Origin: Ophiocordyceps camponoti-saundersi (nom. inval.)
Lineage: Eukaryota > Ascomycota > Sordariomycetes > Hypocreales > Ophiocordycipitaceae
Length of the DNA: 64,000 nucleotides
Direction: 5' to 3'
Assembly: GCA_003339415.1 (NCBI GenBank)
Contig: PDHQ01000017.1
Span: 70,877-134,876, forward strand
In this document: positions 46,231-56,989 of the stretch, piece after piece
How the letters are laid out: each line of letters opens with the position of its first letter
Position numbering within the stretch: the stretch's first letter is position 1
Made by a program: the position numbers and the translations under genes
The notes under the pieces: model-generated
Seen by the model: only the letters and a program-made list of their open reading frames with translations
What the model was told of the DNA's origin: nothing
Databases searched by the model: none

Positions 46231-48975
46231 AATTAAGAAAGTTATAAAGCTAAGTATTAATAAAATTTTAAAACTAAGTAAGCTTTATTTTAAAGCTAAA
46301 TAGGAAAATAAGCTAATAAAATATATTAAACTTTATACGGAAAGCTATAAAGTATTTAAAATTAAGGTTAAGATATAAGCGATAAAACGCTTAAATTATA
46401 TTAATTTTCGAGAACCGCCTTACTTCCTAGTAGCTAAATATTATATTTTCTAAAAAAAAAGTAAGCGAGATTTAACTTTTTAGGTAATTATTTATTTATC
46501 GGTAATTAATATAAAAATACCGGGCTATTAAGTATAGCTTCGGCGTAAAGAGAATAAAGGCGGCGTAAAAACTAGCGTTTAGCTTAATAAACCTAATCTT
46601 AAGTAAGTAGTTAATAGTTTCCTTCTCTAATAATAGGTATTTTATAAGCGTCCTATAAGAAAGGGGTCTTACTAAGTTTAGGAGCTTCTTAAGTTTTAAA
46701 ATAATATTATAGCTAGGTTAAGAATTAGCTAAAATATAAGCTTCTTTTTTATTAAAAAATCCTTTAAAGTATATAAAGGCTAGAGGAATTATATTATATA
46801 TATAAGCGATATACTTAAATTCTTCTCCTTAAAGGAATAGGATTTCCTATTTTACGTATATATAGCTAGCTAAGCTTAATTTCGTAATTATAGTTAAGTT
46901 AGAGTTATTTTCTAATTTTACGGAGATTATAAATATTAATAAAGTTATCGCTTTTTATTATATTTAGCGGGGGTTTTATTATATTTAATAAATAAGTTAC
47001 TTTTTTAAAATTTCCTTATTTATATTATTAGTTTCTAAGTTATTTTAAGTTAAAGTTTAAGCTTACTTTTTTTTCTTTATAAGCTAAACGAAGTTATTTT
47101 TCTTTTACGAACGCTAGAAGATTTAGTATTTACGCTTATCTTAATAGAGAAAGTAATTCTAGCGCTTAGCGTCCGCTTAAATAGCTAGATCTAAATTTCC
47201 GGAAAAAGGGGGCTTCTCTAATAATAAGATCGAGGGTAAGTATTTAGTAAGGGCGGGTAAGTTATCTAGCTAAACTAGTTTCCGGGCCGTATAGTTAAGT
47301 AATAATCTTTTTTCGGCTATTTAAAATAAACCGATAAAAAGGTTTTAGGCGTAGTTAGTTACTTAATAAATTTCTTAAGAAAAATACTATTTATCGATTA
47401 TTAAAGTAATAATTAAGTATTTACGGACCGCGCTAGCTTAGCGGCTTTAAAAATTTATAAGGGAGATAGGATAGATAAGGATAAGTTTAGTACTAAGTCG
47501 CTTTATTACTTATTTCGTAAAACGGCGATTAACTAAAAAATAAATATTTATTTTAATATTATATAAAGTAAAAATATAAAAAGTAATATTATTAACTTAA
47601 ACTTAACTATTAATAATAAATAACTTTCTTATTTTCTATTTTATATATAATATTTTTAAGATTATTAAGGAGCTTTATAATAATCTTATTTTTTTCTTAA
47701 ATTAAAGTTATCTAATCGAATAAAATTAAGTAAAGGTATCTAAACTTTAAAAACTCTCCCTATTTTTTATCGGTTAAGGTAGTCCTTAGCTATATAGCTT
47801 TTCTTATTATAAGTAAAATAAATACTATTTTCCTAATAAACTTTCTTCTTATTCTCGCTTAAAGGCTAGCTTTTCTAAGTTATAATTATAGTTTTCTTTT
47901 ATATAATTAAAATAGTTTTATTAACTTATTAAGATTTCTAAGCGATTTTACGGTAAGTAAACTCTTTTTTCCTATAAAATATAATATTTTTTATATACTT
48001 ATAAAACTTTTTATATATTATATATAAGTTCTTAGCTTTTATAAAAAAGCTTATATTAAAGTTAGCGGGTAAATAGTTTTAAAGCGTATATTTAATATAA
48101 GCTAAGGAGACTTAAGTTTTAGCTATAAAGTAGTTAAACTTTATAAGGAACTCTTAAATTTCTTATTAACTATTTAGGGAGTAGTTTAATTTATAAAGCT
48201 AATTTATAGCTTTAATAAACTTATTTAGGTTTTTATAAGCGAACTTTAAATATTATATTATCTTAGCTAGTTCGGAAAAAAAATATTCCTTCGAGTTATA
48301 CTAAGTTTTTAAAAATTAGCGGGCCTTTCTTTTTAAAATATAAAATAAAATATTTATCTTATCTTACTTATCGCGGAAAATTATTTTATTAAATCTTATC
48401 TTATTTTTTAAGTTTATAAGGAAAGTATTAAAATCTTCCTTTTTTCCTAAAAACTTACTTATCTTTTTATAGCGAACTTTTATAAAATTAAAGTAAAAAA
48501 AGTTTAGCTATCTTACCGGGGTAATTAGCGTAAAGATATCTTAAGCGGCTTTCTTAGTTAAAATAAACGCCTTTTTACTAATTTTAAACGCTATTAATAT
48601 TTCTTAGTAGGTTTTTTCTATATTTAAGTTTTAATTTTTCTAAGTTAACTAACTTTAAAATTCCGTAATTTACGCTTATAATTAAGTTATCTTCGCACGC
48701 TATTTTTATAATATAATTATATTAATAATATTTTAAGAGAAGGTAGCTATAATTATAATTTAGTTTTTTTCGGAACCTTATTTTACTATAAGGTTAAGCG
48801 TCTCTAAGGCGAATCTCCTTAATCGCCTAAAAATCTAATTAGGGGCTTTAAATATATATTTTAAAGTTAGTTATAGTTTAGTTATATATAAGGTCTTTTC
48901 TATCTTTTATAGGGGATATAAGAGTAAAATATATATTTCTTAATTACTTATTAGCGAAAAGGGAGCTTAGAATAA

Positions 48976-49324
48976 TATTATAGCTTATAAGTATATTAAG
49001 TAAATAATAATATTAGTATTATAAATAAAGATTCTAAGCTAAAAAGAGAAAAAAGAAAAAGAGGAAAAACTCTTATAAGCGGAATCTTAGTAAAATAGAT
49101 AAGGGTATATACTAGTAAGGATAGGAAAGAGTATAGAAATCTACTTAGAAATCTTAGTAATTTCTAAGTAAGTAAATAGTTATATTTCCTAATAATTTCC
49201 CTTAAAGTCTTTTTAGGTAATTTTACGATAAGGATTTTTAAAGTTACGTAAAGTTTTATCGAAAATCCTTAAAAATTACCGTAAAAAATATAGGGAAATT
49301 TAGAAGGAAACTTAGCGCGTAATA
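48976..49324 (-). repeat. Inner element LTR, right copy (349 bp; 5' LTR of the element)
   Basis: Starts TATTATAG where the left copy reads TGTTACGG and ends GCGCGTAATA like the left copy. More heavily mutated than the left copy. Confidence 0.88.
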
Positions 49325-49329
49325 AGCTA

Positions 49330-50460
49330 GGCTTAAAAGTTAAAAAAAGCTTTTTACGGCCTTTAACGATCCTCTCTCCTTTAGTATAAATTGCTTATAG
49401 CTTAGCTAAAAGATTAAGGTTATAAGACCGTTTCGGAAAACCCTTATATTATAACGAATAGAAAAATTATCGTTTTCTTCTATATTAATAATCTTATAGC
49501 TTTATTTAGGAAAGATTAAATAGATAAGTATACGAAGTTTCGAGAGGCTATCGAAAAGGCCTTTTAAATTAAGGATCTTAGGAACCTTTACTAATTCTTA
49601 AATATTAAAGTTATTAGAGATAGGGCTAATCGGCGTCTATTTCTAAGCTAGAAATCTTATATTTAAAAAATTATAACGAAATTTAAAAAGCTTCTAGGAA
49701 AGAAAACTTAGCCTTAGCTAATAATACTTAAGAAAATCCCTCCTTTTTAAAAGGAGGTAATAGCTAAAAAGATTAAGTAATATTAAGCTATTATTAATAG
49801 CTTAATATACGCTATAATTATTACTTAAGCGGATATTACGTTTACTATTAGCTATTTAATATAAGGTTTTATAAATCTCGGCCCTTAATATTTATAATTC
49901 GTAATCTATATTATAGAATTCTTTCGTAATATTTAAAACCTCTTAATTAGCTATAATAGTAATAATTCGGCTATTATAGCTATATCTAACGCTTTATTTA
50001 GGGATAATTATAACCGAAAAAGTATTAAAAGCTTTATTATCTAAGTTTTTAAAAATATAGTTATTTTTAAATTAGGTAAATAGGATACTATTATAACCTT
50101 ATCTATAAAAGTAAAGTTCCTAGCTTTTTTTTATATTATTAAGAAAATTAAAGCCTTTAAGAGGCTTTATAAAAAAATATAATTTAAGCTTATATAAGAT
50201 ATTATAGTTTATTATAATAACTTTTAAATAATTAAGCTAATTACGGAGGAGAATTTAAAGCTAAAAATAAAGCTTTTTTATATTAATATATACTTTTACT
50301 AATTATATTAAAAAGTTTAGTTAAGCTATATAAAAATTAGCTAAATAGAAACTTCCGATATAATAGCGGATAAACTAACTAAGCTATTTTAAGGGGAGAA
50401 ATTCCGTATTTTTTAGAGAGAAATTAAGCTTACGAAGCTATATATAAATCTAAGGGATTA
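49330..50460 (+). pseudogene. Copia reverse transcriptase (rest) and RNase H, decayed
   Basis: The plus-strand translation continues the Copia RT with KLKKAFYGL and RSPL, then a VFFYINNL block (YVDD before RIP). RNase H follows: ISNALFRDNYNRKSIKSFI, TIITLSIKVKFLAFFY (family TTSSTEAEFLALS), and near the end IIADKLTKLF (ADxLTK). The order and spacing match Copia elements. Confidence 0.85.
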
Positions 50461-51345
50461 GAGGGAAAAAAATACCTCTTAATTAACTCGTTAATTAAGG
50501 CCTAGGGGGAAGAAAATACCTTTTATAAGCTTTATTAAAATAGGTAATTATACTTATTTTTCTTAATCTTATATATTAAATCTAAACTTATATATTTATA
50601 ATTAACCTTATAATTTATAACTTAAAGGTTACCTTAAATTACTATTATTTCCTTTCCTTTTATCTAATCCTTACTAAAATTAAATAGTAACTTTATTTTA
50701 TTACTTTCTAATCGCTATCGCGATTATTTTCTTATTAGTTAAATAATACCCTTATCTTAAGATTATCTTTTTTATTATTTATTCTAATCGGGGAGATTAC
50801 CTTAAAATATTATAAACTTTTAATTATAATATCTTCGTTTTTTTTATAAATTTTTCCTTTTTAATTTTTTTAACTTATCTATTAATCTTTTTATTATTAA
50901 GGTAATATAGTATACTTATTAAAATATATAAAAAAGATAAAAAATTAATAATACCTAAAAATATTATTAATAAGATTAATTAAGGAAAACCTTTAGCTAG
51001 GTAATTTAGCTACTTTACTATAATAAGAGGGCCCTTAATCCCCTTATTATAGCTAAGTAACTAAGCTACCTAACTAAAAGCCTCCCTTATATAATAGTTT
51101 CCGAAAATATATACTAAGAAGGTATTAGGAATTAAACCTAGCCTTATCGAGGGCTTAGCTATAAAAATAACCGCTTAACTATTATTTAATATTTTCTAAG
51201 CTAAATAAACTAACTTATATACCTTACCGCTAATTAACCCTTAACTTTTTCCTTAATTATCGTATAAAACTTTAATTATACTTTTTAGAAAGTAAGTATT
51301 ATTTACCTAGCTTAAAAGGCGGTATACTTAGCGCTTATAAAGGTA

Positions 51346-51643
51346 TATTAAAAGGCTAAGATAAGAGTAAGTTAGGCGTATATTTTTATTATCCCTTAAA
51401 GTATATAGGTAATATAGTAATAAATTCGTAGCTTAGGAAACGGAATTCCTATTAGGAAAAAGGGCTATATCTAAGGTAATATATAAGCTATAGGAATAAA
51501 AGCTTATTTATAAGGGTATTATAGCTAAAGAGGCAGATACGGAAGGTTCTTATTATATATATAAAGATAACGATAATTCCCTCCGTTTAGAGAGGGTAAG
51601 TATATTAATTAATGCAATTTGCACGCCTCCTCCTTGTCTGACA
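51346..51643 (+). repeat. Outer element 3' LTR (298 bp)
   Basis: Starts TATTAAAAGG (TGTCAGAGGG in the left copy) and ends TTGTCTGACA. Its first 150 bp are strongly mutated, and its last 100 bp are nearly free of RIP (AATGCAATTTGCACGCC), the mirror image of the left LTR. Confidence 0.92.
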
Positions 51644-51648
51644 AAGAT

Positions 51649-51855
51649 TAGAGCTACTCGTATCCCCGTATCCCCCTCACGTGCCGATATAGGGGGCTCG
51701 ATCGCTCTGTCAAGGTTCCCCCTTGTGAAGCTGTGTTAGCTCAGCCAATCATCGTCTCGCGCCACTTCGACCCTAAACCGAATCAGCCCTACCCATCCCG
51801 AAATCTTTCCCACTTCGACTTCATCAACAACAATAACAAGTCCGAGGAAGCCACC
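51649..51855 (+). promoter_or_regulatory. SWD3 promoter between transposon and start codon
   Basis: Only about 207 bp separate the retrotransposon from the SWD3 ATG. It contains a CACGTG box at 51678-51683 and a strong start context (GCCACCATGG). The sequence has normal CpA/TpG content. Confidence 0.6.
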
Positions 51856-53345
51856 ATGGAATCGCCCGACGAGCTTGCCGGCGATGATACTCCACCCCTG
51901 AAGCGCCGAAGAACTCTTGGCGATGAAGCGCCGCCATCTGTTATCAACAGAACGAGCCGCCCCTTCATGGCTGGGGCGTCCCGCGCGTTGCCCCTCGCGA
52001 CCACCGTTCGCAAACGTCCGTCGCCATCGCCGTCGAGCTCCGGCTCGTCTGGCCGCTCACGCCAGTCGCCATCTAGCTCCCGATCGAGCTCGCGCTCTAA
52101 ATCAGTCCGACGCTCGAGCAGCAGGTCCCCGTCCCGAGACTCGCCGTCCCGCCTGCAGGCTCGTTCCCGCAGCTCCTCGATCCGCTCTCGATCCGACTCG
52201 TACTCGACCCAAGGAGACGCGCCGACATCGCCGGTCGACTCGCCCCCAAAGCCTGGCTACAAGCCGCGACTGATACTACGGGGGCACGTCAAGCCAGTTT
52301 CGCAGGTCCGCATATCGCCGGATGGCCGCTTCGTCGCCTCTGCCTCTGCCGATGCGACGCTCAAGATCTGGAACGCGGCGACGGGCGCCCACATAGACAC
52401 GCTCGTCGGCCACATGGCGGGCGTCAACTGTCTCGCCTGGACGCCTGACAGCAAGACCCTCGCCAGTGGCTCGGATGACAAGGCTATCCGGCTGTGGGAT
52501 CGCATCACGGGCCGGCCCAAGATGAGGTCGCGCAGATCACACTTGTCGGGCGGTGAGATGTCGGCGCTTCGAGGGCATCATAACTATATTCACTGCCTGG
52601 CCTTTTCGCCCAAGGGTAATATTCTGGCCAGCGGTTCCTACGACGAGGCTGTGTTCCTATGGGACGTGCGAGCTGGACGGCTCATGCGAAGCCTGCCTGC
52701 GCACAGCGACCCTGTCAGCGGTATAGACTTTTGTCGAGACGGGACGCTGGTCGTGAGTTGCTCGACCGATGGCTTGATGTAGGCTGGCCCTGGTGCTGTG
52801 CGCTTGCACGGTTTTCGAGAGGCTAACGTAGCTTCAGCCGCGTCTGGGACACATCGACGGGCCAGTGTTTGCGGACCCTCGTTCACGAAGATAATCCGGC
52901 GGTGACGAACGTGTGCTTCTCGCCCAACGGACGGTTTGTCCTCGCCTTCAGTCTCGACAACAGCATACGGCTCTGGGACTACGTTACGGGCACGGTAAAG
53001 AAAACGTATCAAGGCCACGTAAATGAAAAGTTTGCCATCGGCGGCTGTTTCGCCGTGGTGGACGGAACGGCATTGATTGCTTCGGCCAGCGAGGACGGCG
53101 ATGTGGTGTTGTGGGACGTGGGAAGCAAGGAGGTGGTCGAGCGAGTTCCTGGCCACGATGGCGTATGCTTCTGGGTGGACGTCCACGGCGAGACGCTGGT
53201 GAGCGCGGGTCAGGACAATACGGTGCGACTGCTGCGCCGCGTCGAAGAAGATGTTAAAGAAGGCGACGACGGGGCGGTGGAGGAGAGTCAATTGGCGTTA
53301 CGATCGCAAGAAGTAAGGGAGGAGGAGGAGGCTGAGGCGGGATGA
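51856..53345 (+). CDS. SWD3: COMPASS complex WD40 subunit Swd3 / WDR5
   Basis: Two exons: 51856-52778 and 52838-53345, giving 476 residues. The 59-bp intron (donor GTAGGC, branch GCTAACG) restores DGLIRVWDTSTGQCLRT. The first 130 residues are Ser/Arg-rich with many SP and RS pairs. A seven-bladed WD40 propeller follows, with repeats such as LKIWNAATGAHIDTLVGH, ASGSDDKAIRLWD, ASGSYDEAVFLWD and SASEDGDVVLWD. GHVNEKFAIGGCF and the late VCFWVDVH are typical of WDR5/Swd3. By family it is a core subunit of the Set1/COMPASS histone H3K4 methyltransferase and acts in the nucleus. The C-terminus is acidic (EVREEEEAEAG). The gene is intact despite the adjacent silenced retrotransposon. Confidence 0.92.
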
Positions 53346-53870
53346 AGGGCTTTGTTTGTTTAGCAAGTTATCTATAGAGTTAAGATGACGACTGTCCCAA
53401 GGGCCACAAGAGAGAGAGAGAAGGGGGGGGGGGGGGGCACGATGAGCTGAGCGGCATGGATTGTCAATGTCAGGATGGGTGACAAATTAAAAGGATGAAT
53501 CGTAAGATTAAGCTGGAATGCAAGTTGTCCATGACGATCGGCGCCCGCCCGCCAACACGTGCTGGCGCGAAGGATGCAAGTGGTTCCGTCGTGGTGCGCG
53601 TAATGTCGCCGTACATGAGGATACTGCACGTAAGATGTTGGATGGTGCTCGCATAGACAGACGGTGTTAGACGCGCATAGCATCGCACGTGAGCATTAAC
53701 GGACGGACAAAGGATCATTATTTCCGTCTTCACAGACGTGATGAAACAATAGCAGCCCAACCTTGACTAACAAGGGGTTTTATTTTTGTCATCAGTGGGA
53801 AAGGAAGAAAAGAAGTACTTTTTGACACATGCATGTTGTAGCTGCGGGCGAAGTTTAATTGTGCCTCAGG

Positions 53871-53939
<69 letters not shown>

Positions 53940-54975
53940 CTCCGCCGTCTGGCTGGCTCTATTGCTAACCATCACCACCTATCCGTACTTCTTATGAAGA
54001 GAGGTCGAGATGGAGATGGAAAGATGGAAGGGGGGAGTGAAGTGAAACGATGACTCTACGAACCTCTCTCTCAGACAAGATACGGTAGAGAGAGGACGGA
54101 AGAGAGAGGAGAGAGAAAACACATCTCCGCCGCCCCCCCCCATCGGCGAATTCCGAAGCGCCAGCTCCCCCCCCCCCCCCCCCCGTTGGCTCGTGCAGGA
54201 AATGGTGTGGCTTGGCCCTGTTCCTGATGAGCCAGCCGTGCGGCCCGTGCCTGAGCTGGAGGCTGTGCCATCTTCTGAGACGTCGCCCCAGATATGCGTC
54301 TACTTCCCGTCCCGCCTCATTTGCGGGTAAGAATGCAGTACCCCACTATCTGGAATGATCTTCCGAGGCGCCAATTATAGGGCTCTAGCGCCTGTAGGCA
54401 GCGCCTGTAGGTAGCACCTGTAGGTAGCGGAGTTCCAGGGCACAACACGCTCGCGCCTCGCAGTTCCTTTAGCCTGTGAACGTGACCGGCCATCTTCTTC
54501 GTCCTCTTCTTTTGCGACTCCTCACCAATCATCCCGCCTGGTGTTCCCGTCCGAAAGCCATCGTGGCGACGAAAGAAGCCCAAGATCATCATCGACATCA
54601 AGAAGAACAAAAGACCAGCATCGAGGTCCGGGGGAAATAAAAAGCTAATATAGGAGGGCCGTGTTTATATTGCCTTTGTTCTCCCTCCCTTGCTAGGAAT
54701 GTCCCTCGTCTCAGCGTGAGGCATCCTACAGGCAGGAGGCGTTCGTCTGTCGCCAGAGAGAGAGAGAGAGAGAAGAGAAGAGAAGAGGGACAAGAAAAAA
54801 GGGGGCGCAAAAAAACACGCACACAAACACAAACACACACGCACACGCACACAATTTTTTAATCCCCTCCTCTATCCGTCTTCGACTTGGACGACGACTT
54901 TTAGAGGACCTTAATAGTTTCTCTACGACCTCTCTCTTCGAATTTCTATGCCTCGATCCATCCGATCAAGGCCTC
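53346..54975. other. Intergenic region with long microsatellites, no supported gene
   Basis: Holds (CT)n(TG)n at 53871-53939, G and C homopolymers near 53429 and 54167-54184, a thrice-repeated CCTGTAGG-GCAGC/TAGC unit at 54391-54428, (GA)n followed by (CA)n at 54757-54853, and a CT-rich leader before the next gene. No coding region is supported. Confidence 0.55.
53871..53939. repeat. Compound microsatellite (CT)n(TG)n
   Basis: About 40 bp of almost pure CT repeat is followed directly by about 28 bp of TG repeat. Such tracts are hypervariable and can form triplex or Z-DNA. Confidence 0.9.
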
Positions 54976-55872
54976 ATGGAGCCCGTTCCTGAGACGGAGC
55001 GCATGGAGGAGTTCAAGCCCTCGCTTGTTCCCGCCACGCGTCTCTCCGCTTCTTCTAGCAGCGGCTTTGACTTCGACACCATCTCCGCTGGCAAGCCCCC
55101 GCCTCAGCGACGCAGCACCGACCCCAGTCCTTCGACGTTACCCTTTCGTCCGCGCACCGCATCGCCGCTGGCCGTCTCGCACTCGAACTCGCGCTTCTAT
55201 GCTCTGCCCATGTCCCGCGCCCAGAGCATGCCGGGCCTCGGTGCTTCGGGACGTGGCTTGTGTTCCCCTCAGCTGCGGCCTGCCAGTCCCTCGGGTTCGC
55301 CTAATCGCGTGCGCCCTCTTCGAAGGCCCGTCGACGACGTTTTCCCCCTCTCTTCGCCTGTTCGGGCCTCTGTTCTCGATTCGGAGCCGAGGAGCGCTTC
55401 TCCAGGTGCCGTGAATCGTCGTCATCGCCCGTCGTCTCCACTCCACGGCGCAGCCGTCCCTAGCTCCGGAGCTGGTATCCCCGGATCGCCTTCGCTGTCG
55501 ACGCTACCGTCGACTCCCACCTCCGGCTTTCCCCTGCGCTCTTACGACGCCATGTCCGCGTCATACAACAGCGGCTACATGTCTTCGGTGCCGTCGACCC
55601 CGACATCGGCCCGTTCGCGTAGTCCCAGCATCTCGAGCCTCGAGACGATCCCCGACTCCCCCGACGCCGAGGAGGCCGCCGTCGAGGCAGAGAGACTGGC
55701 GCGCCTCAAGGCCGACGCCGACGCCGTCGACGGCAAGGCACGCGGCGCCGCCGACGTCCCCGCCCGCGGCCGCACCATGAGCTTCGGTCCCCGGGACAAG
55801 CGCAAACGCTGGAGTGTCTGCGGGGCTGAGCGTCGAGGCGATCTTGATCTGGAGACCATCTGGGAAGATTAA
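54976..55872 (+). CDS. Ser/Pro-rich fungal protein (basic proline-rich protein type)
   Basis: Single exon of 298 residues, from MEPVPETERMEEFKPSLVP to a conserved-looking end GPRDKRKRWSVCGAERRGDL plus DLETIWED. The body is disordered, rich in Ser, Pro, Arg and Ala, with many SP/TP sites (SPNRVRPLRRP, LSTLPSTPTSGFP) and a predicted short helix EEAAVEAERLARLKADADA near 240. The C-terminal KRKRWSVCGAERRGDLD block is what I recognise from fungal proteins labelled basic proline-rich; their role is unknown to me. No signal peptide or membrane segment. Likely phosphoregulated. Confidence 0.82.
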   Translation: MEPVPETERMEEFKPSLVPATRLSASSSSGFDFDTISAGKPPPQRRSTDPSPSTLPFRPRTASPLAVSHSNSRFYALPMSRAQSMPGLGASGRGLCSPQLRPASPSGSPNRVRPLRRPVDDVFPLSSPVRASVLDSEPRSASPGAVNRRHRPSSPLHGAAVPSSGAGIPGSPSLSTLPSTPTSGFPLRSYDAMSASYNSGYMSSVPSTPTSARSRSPSISSLETIPDSPDAEEAAVEAERLARLKADADAVDGKARGAADVPARGRTMSFGPRDKRKRWSVCGAERRGDLDLETIWED

Positions 55873-55971
55873 ACGAGCTCTTCAATAGGCGTTTGCATCT
55901 TCATTTCGCTTGGCACCCACTGTTCGACATGAAGGGGTCAAACAAGATATTGCAACCAAGGAGAAACACAT

Positions 55972-56004
<33 letters not shown>

Positions 56005-56060
56005 ACCCCCACCCACCTATATCCCATTATCTTCTGAACCACACATCCCCTAACAACGAC

Positions 56061-56070
56061 NNNNNNNNNN
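56061..56070. other. Assembly gap (10 N)
   Basis: Ten N characters; the true distance is unknown. It lies between two copies of a similar sequence with C homopolymers, which suggests a scaffolding join at a hard-to-sequence tract. Confidence 0.98.
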
Positions 56071-56842
56071 AGATTTATCCACATGTTCTACACGCGTTTG
56101 CATTTTCATTTCGCTCGGCCCCCACTGTTCGACCTGAAGGGGTCAAACAAACGTTTCCCCCCACGGAGAAACCCCTTCCCCCCCCCCCCCCCCCTTCTTC
56201 TCTTCTCTTCTCTTCTCTCTTTTCCTTTCAGTTCCGCTAGTACCACGAGGAGCAGGCCATGTTTTCGCCTGCTCCCGAGTTCATACACTGTCCAGGGTTG
56301 AGACGGCGTTTGTTTTTTTTTAACCTGCGAACCGCGTTCTGATACCCTCATATCCTCCCTCTCAGTTCGCCACTGCTTTTGCTCTTCCTCTTCCTCATTC
56401 TTCCCCTCCTCTTCCCTTCTTCCTTTTTTCTTTTTAACTACTTATTCACCCCCTAGTGGGAAAAAGAAACCTGCCAGACGGACGTCCAATGGTGGCGATT
56501 AACAGTCTATGGAGGACGGGTGAAATCCAGTGCATAGACACTCACATTCCTTTGCGTGCGACATGGTTTGGCATAGCACAAAGGGGGCGCCGTTAAGGGC
56601 TTGCTCCGGCTTTGTGTGCGGCGCCTGGACTGAGGAAGGCCGTCTTCTCCCTTGTCGTAGAAATCCCCCTATTCCCTTTAGGTCAGGGCAGGGCAGGGCA
56701 GGGCAAGGCAGATGAACCATTGATAATATAGCTCACAATACGATGTTAAAGAAAGAATGGGCCGTGAACTATGAGATCTGCCCTCTTGTCAGTGACGACA
56801 CGGTCTCGAGAGACTTGGTCGAGGAGCAACGTCAAGATGGGG

Positions 56843-56850
56843 TATATAAA
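56843..56850 (+). promoter_or_regulatory. TATA box of the small secreted protein gene
   Basis: TATATAAA lies 140 bp upstream of the ATG at 56990 and is followed by a C/T/A-rich leader (CATCATCTTCCATCAACAG), a standard fungal core promoter layout for a strongly or inducibly expressed gene. Confidence 0.65.
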
Positions 56851-56989
56851 GGACGAGGCCGCGAGTGTTTTGTTGAAGGATATCAGCAACAACCAGCTCT
56901 TCTCCTCATCATCTTCCATCAACAGCTTTCCCATCCTTTCCCACCACTCATAAATCTTCCTCCATCTCTTCTCCTCTCAAACTCCCAAG

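Larger units (their letters stand above)
43356..49324 (-). mobile_element. Ty3/Gypsy chromodomain element nested in the Copia RT, destroyed by RIP
   Basis: A 5969-bp element bounded by equal 349-bp LTRs. Orientation is minus: the minus strand carries a Gypsy RT with the YxDD region (read as YINN after RIP) at 46202-46216, a chromodomain-like stretch at the pol C-terminal end (43845-44040), and a G-rich polypurine tract (TTAGGGGGTAA) touching the LTR at 43705. Ends are TGTTACG and CGTAATA (CGTAACA before RIP). No open frames remain. Confidence 0.9.
39499..51643 (+). mobile_element. Ty1/Copia LTR retrotransposon, destroyed by RIP, with a nested element
   Basis: The element runs from TGTCAGA to TCTGACA, with 298-bp LTRs at each end and the 5-bp target duplication AAGAT on both sides (39494-39498, 51644-51648). 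Without the nested 5969-bp element and its 5-bp duplication it would be about 6.2 kb, a plausible Copia size. Integrase precedes reverse transcriptase and RNase H on the plus strand, which is the Copia order. All frames are broken by stops created by C-to-T and G-to-A changes, and CpA and TpG are nearly absent. It is not capable of movement. Confidence 0.93.
55873..56989. other. Intergenic region with duplicated tract and assembly gap
   Basis: The 3' flank of the preceding gene carries about 100 bp (55890-56004) that recur in diverged form at 56095-56194, on either side of a 10-N gap (56061-56070). Both copies end in long C homopolymers (32 and 17 bp). After 56330 there is a pyrimidine tract and the promoter of the small secreted protein gene. 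Confidence 0.7.

Noticed and set aside
39800..51350. Mitochondrial or other organellar insertion because of the very high AT content
   Set aside because: LTRs, target duplications, retroelement domains and selective loss of CpA/TpG explain the composition as RIP of retrotransposons.
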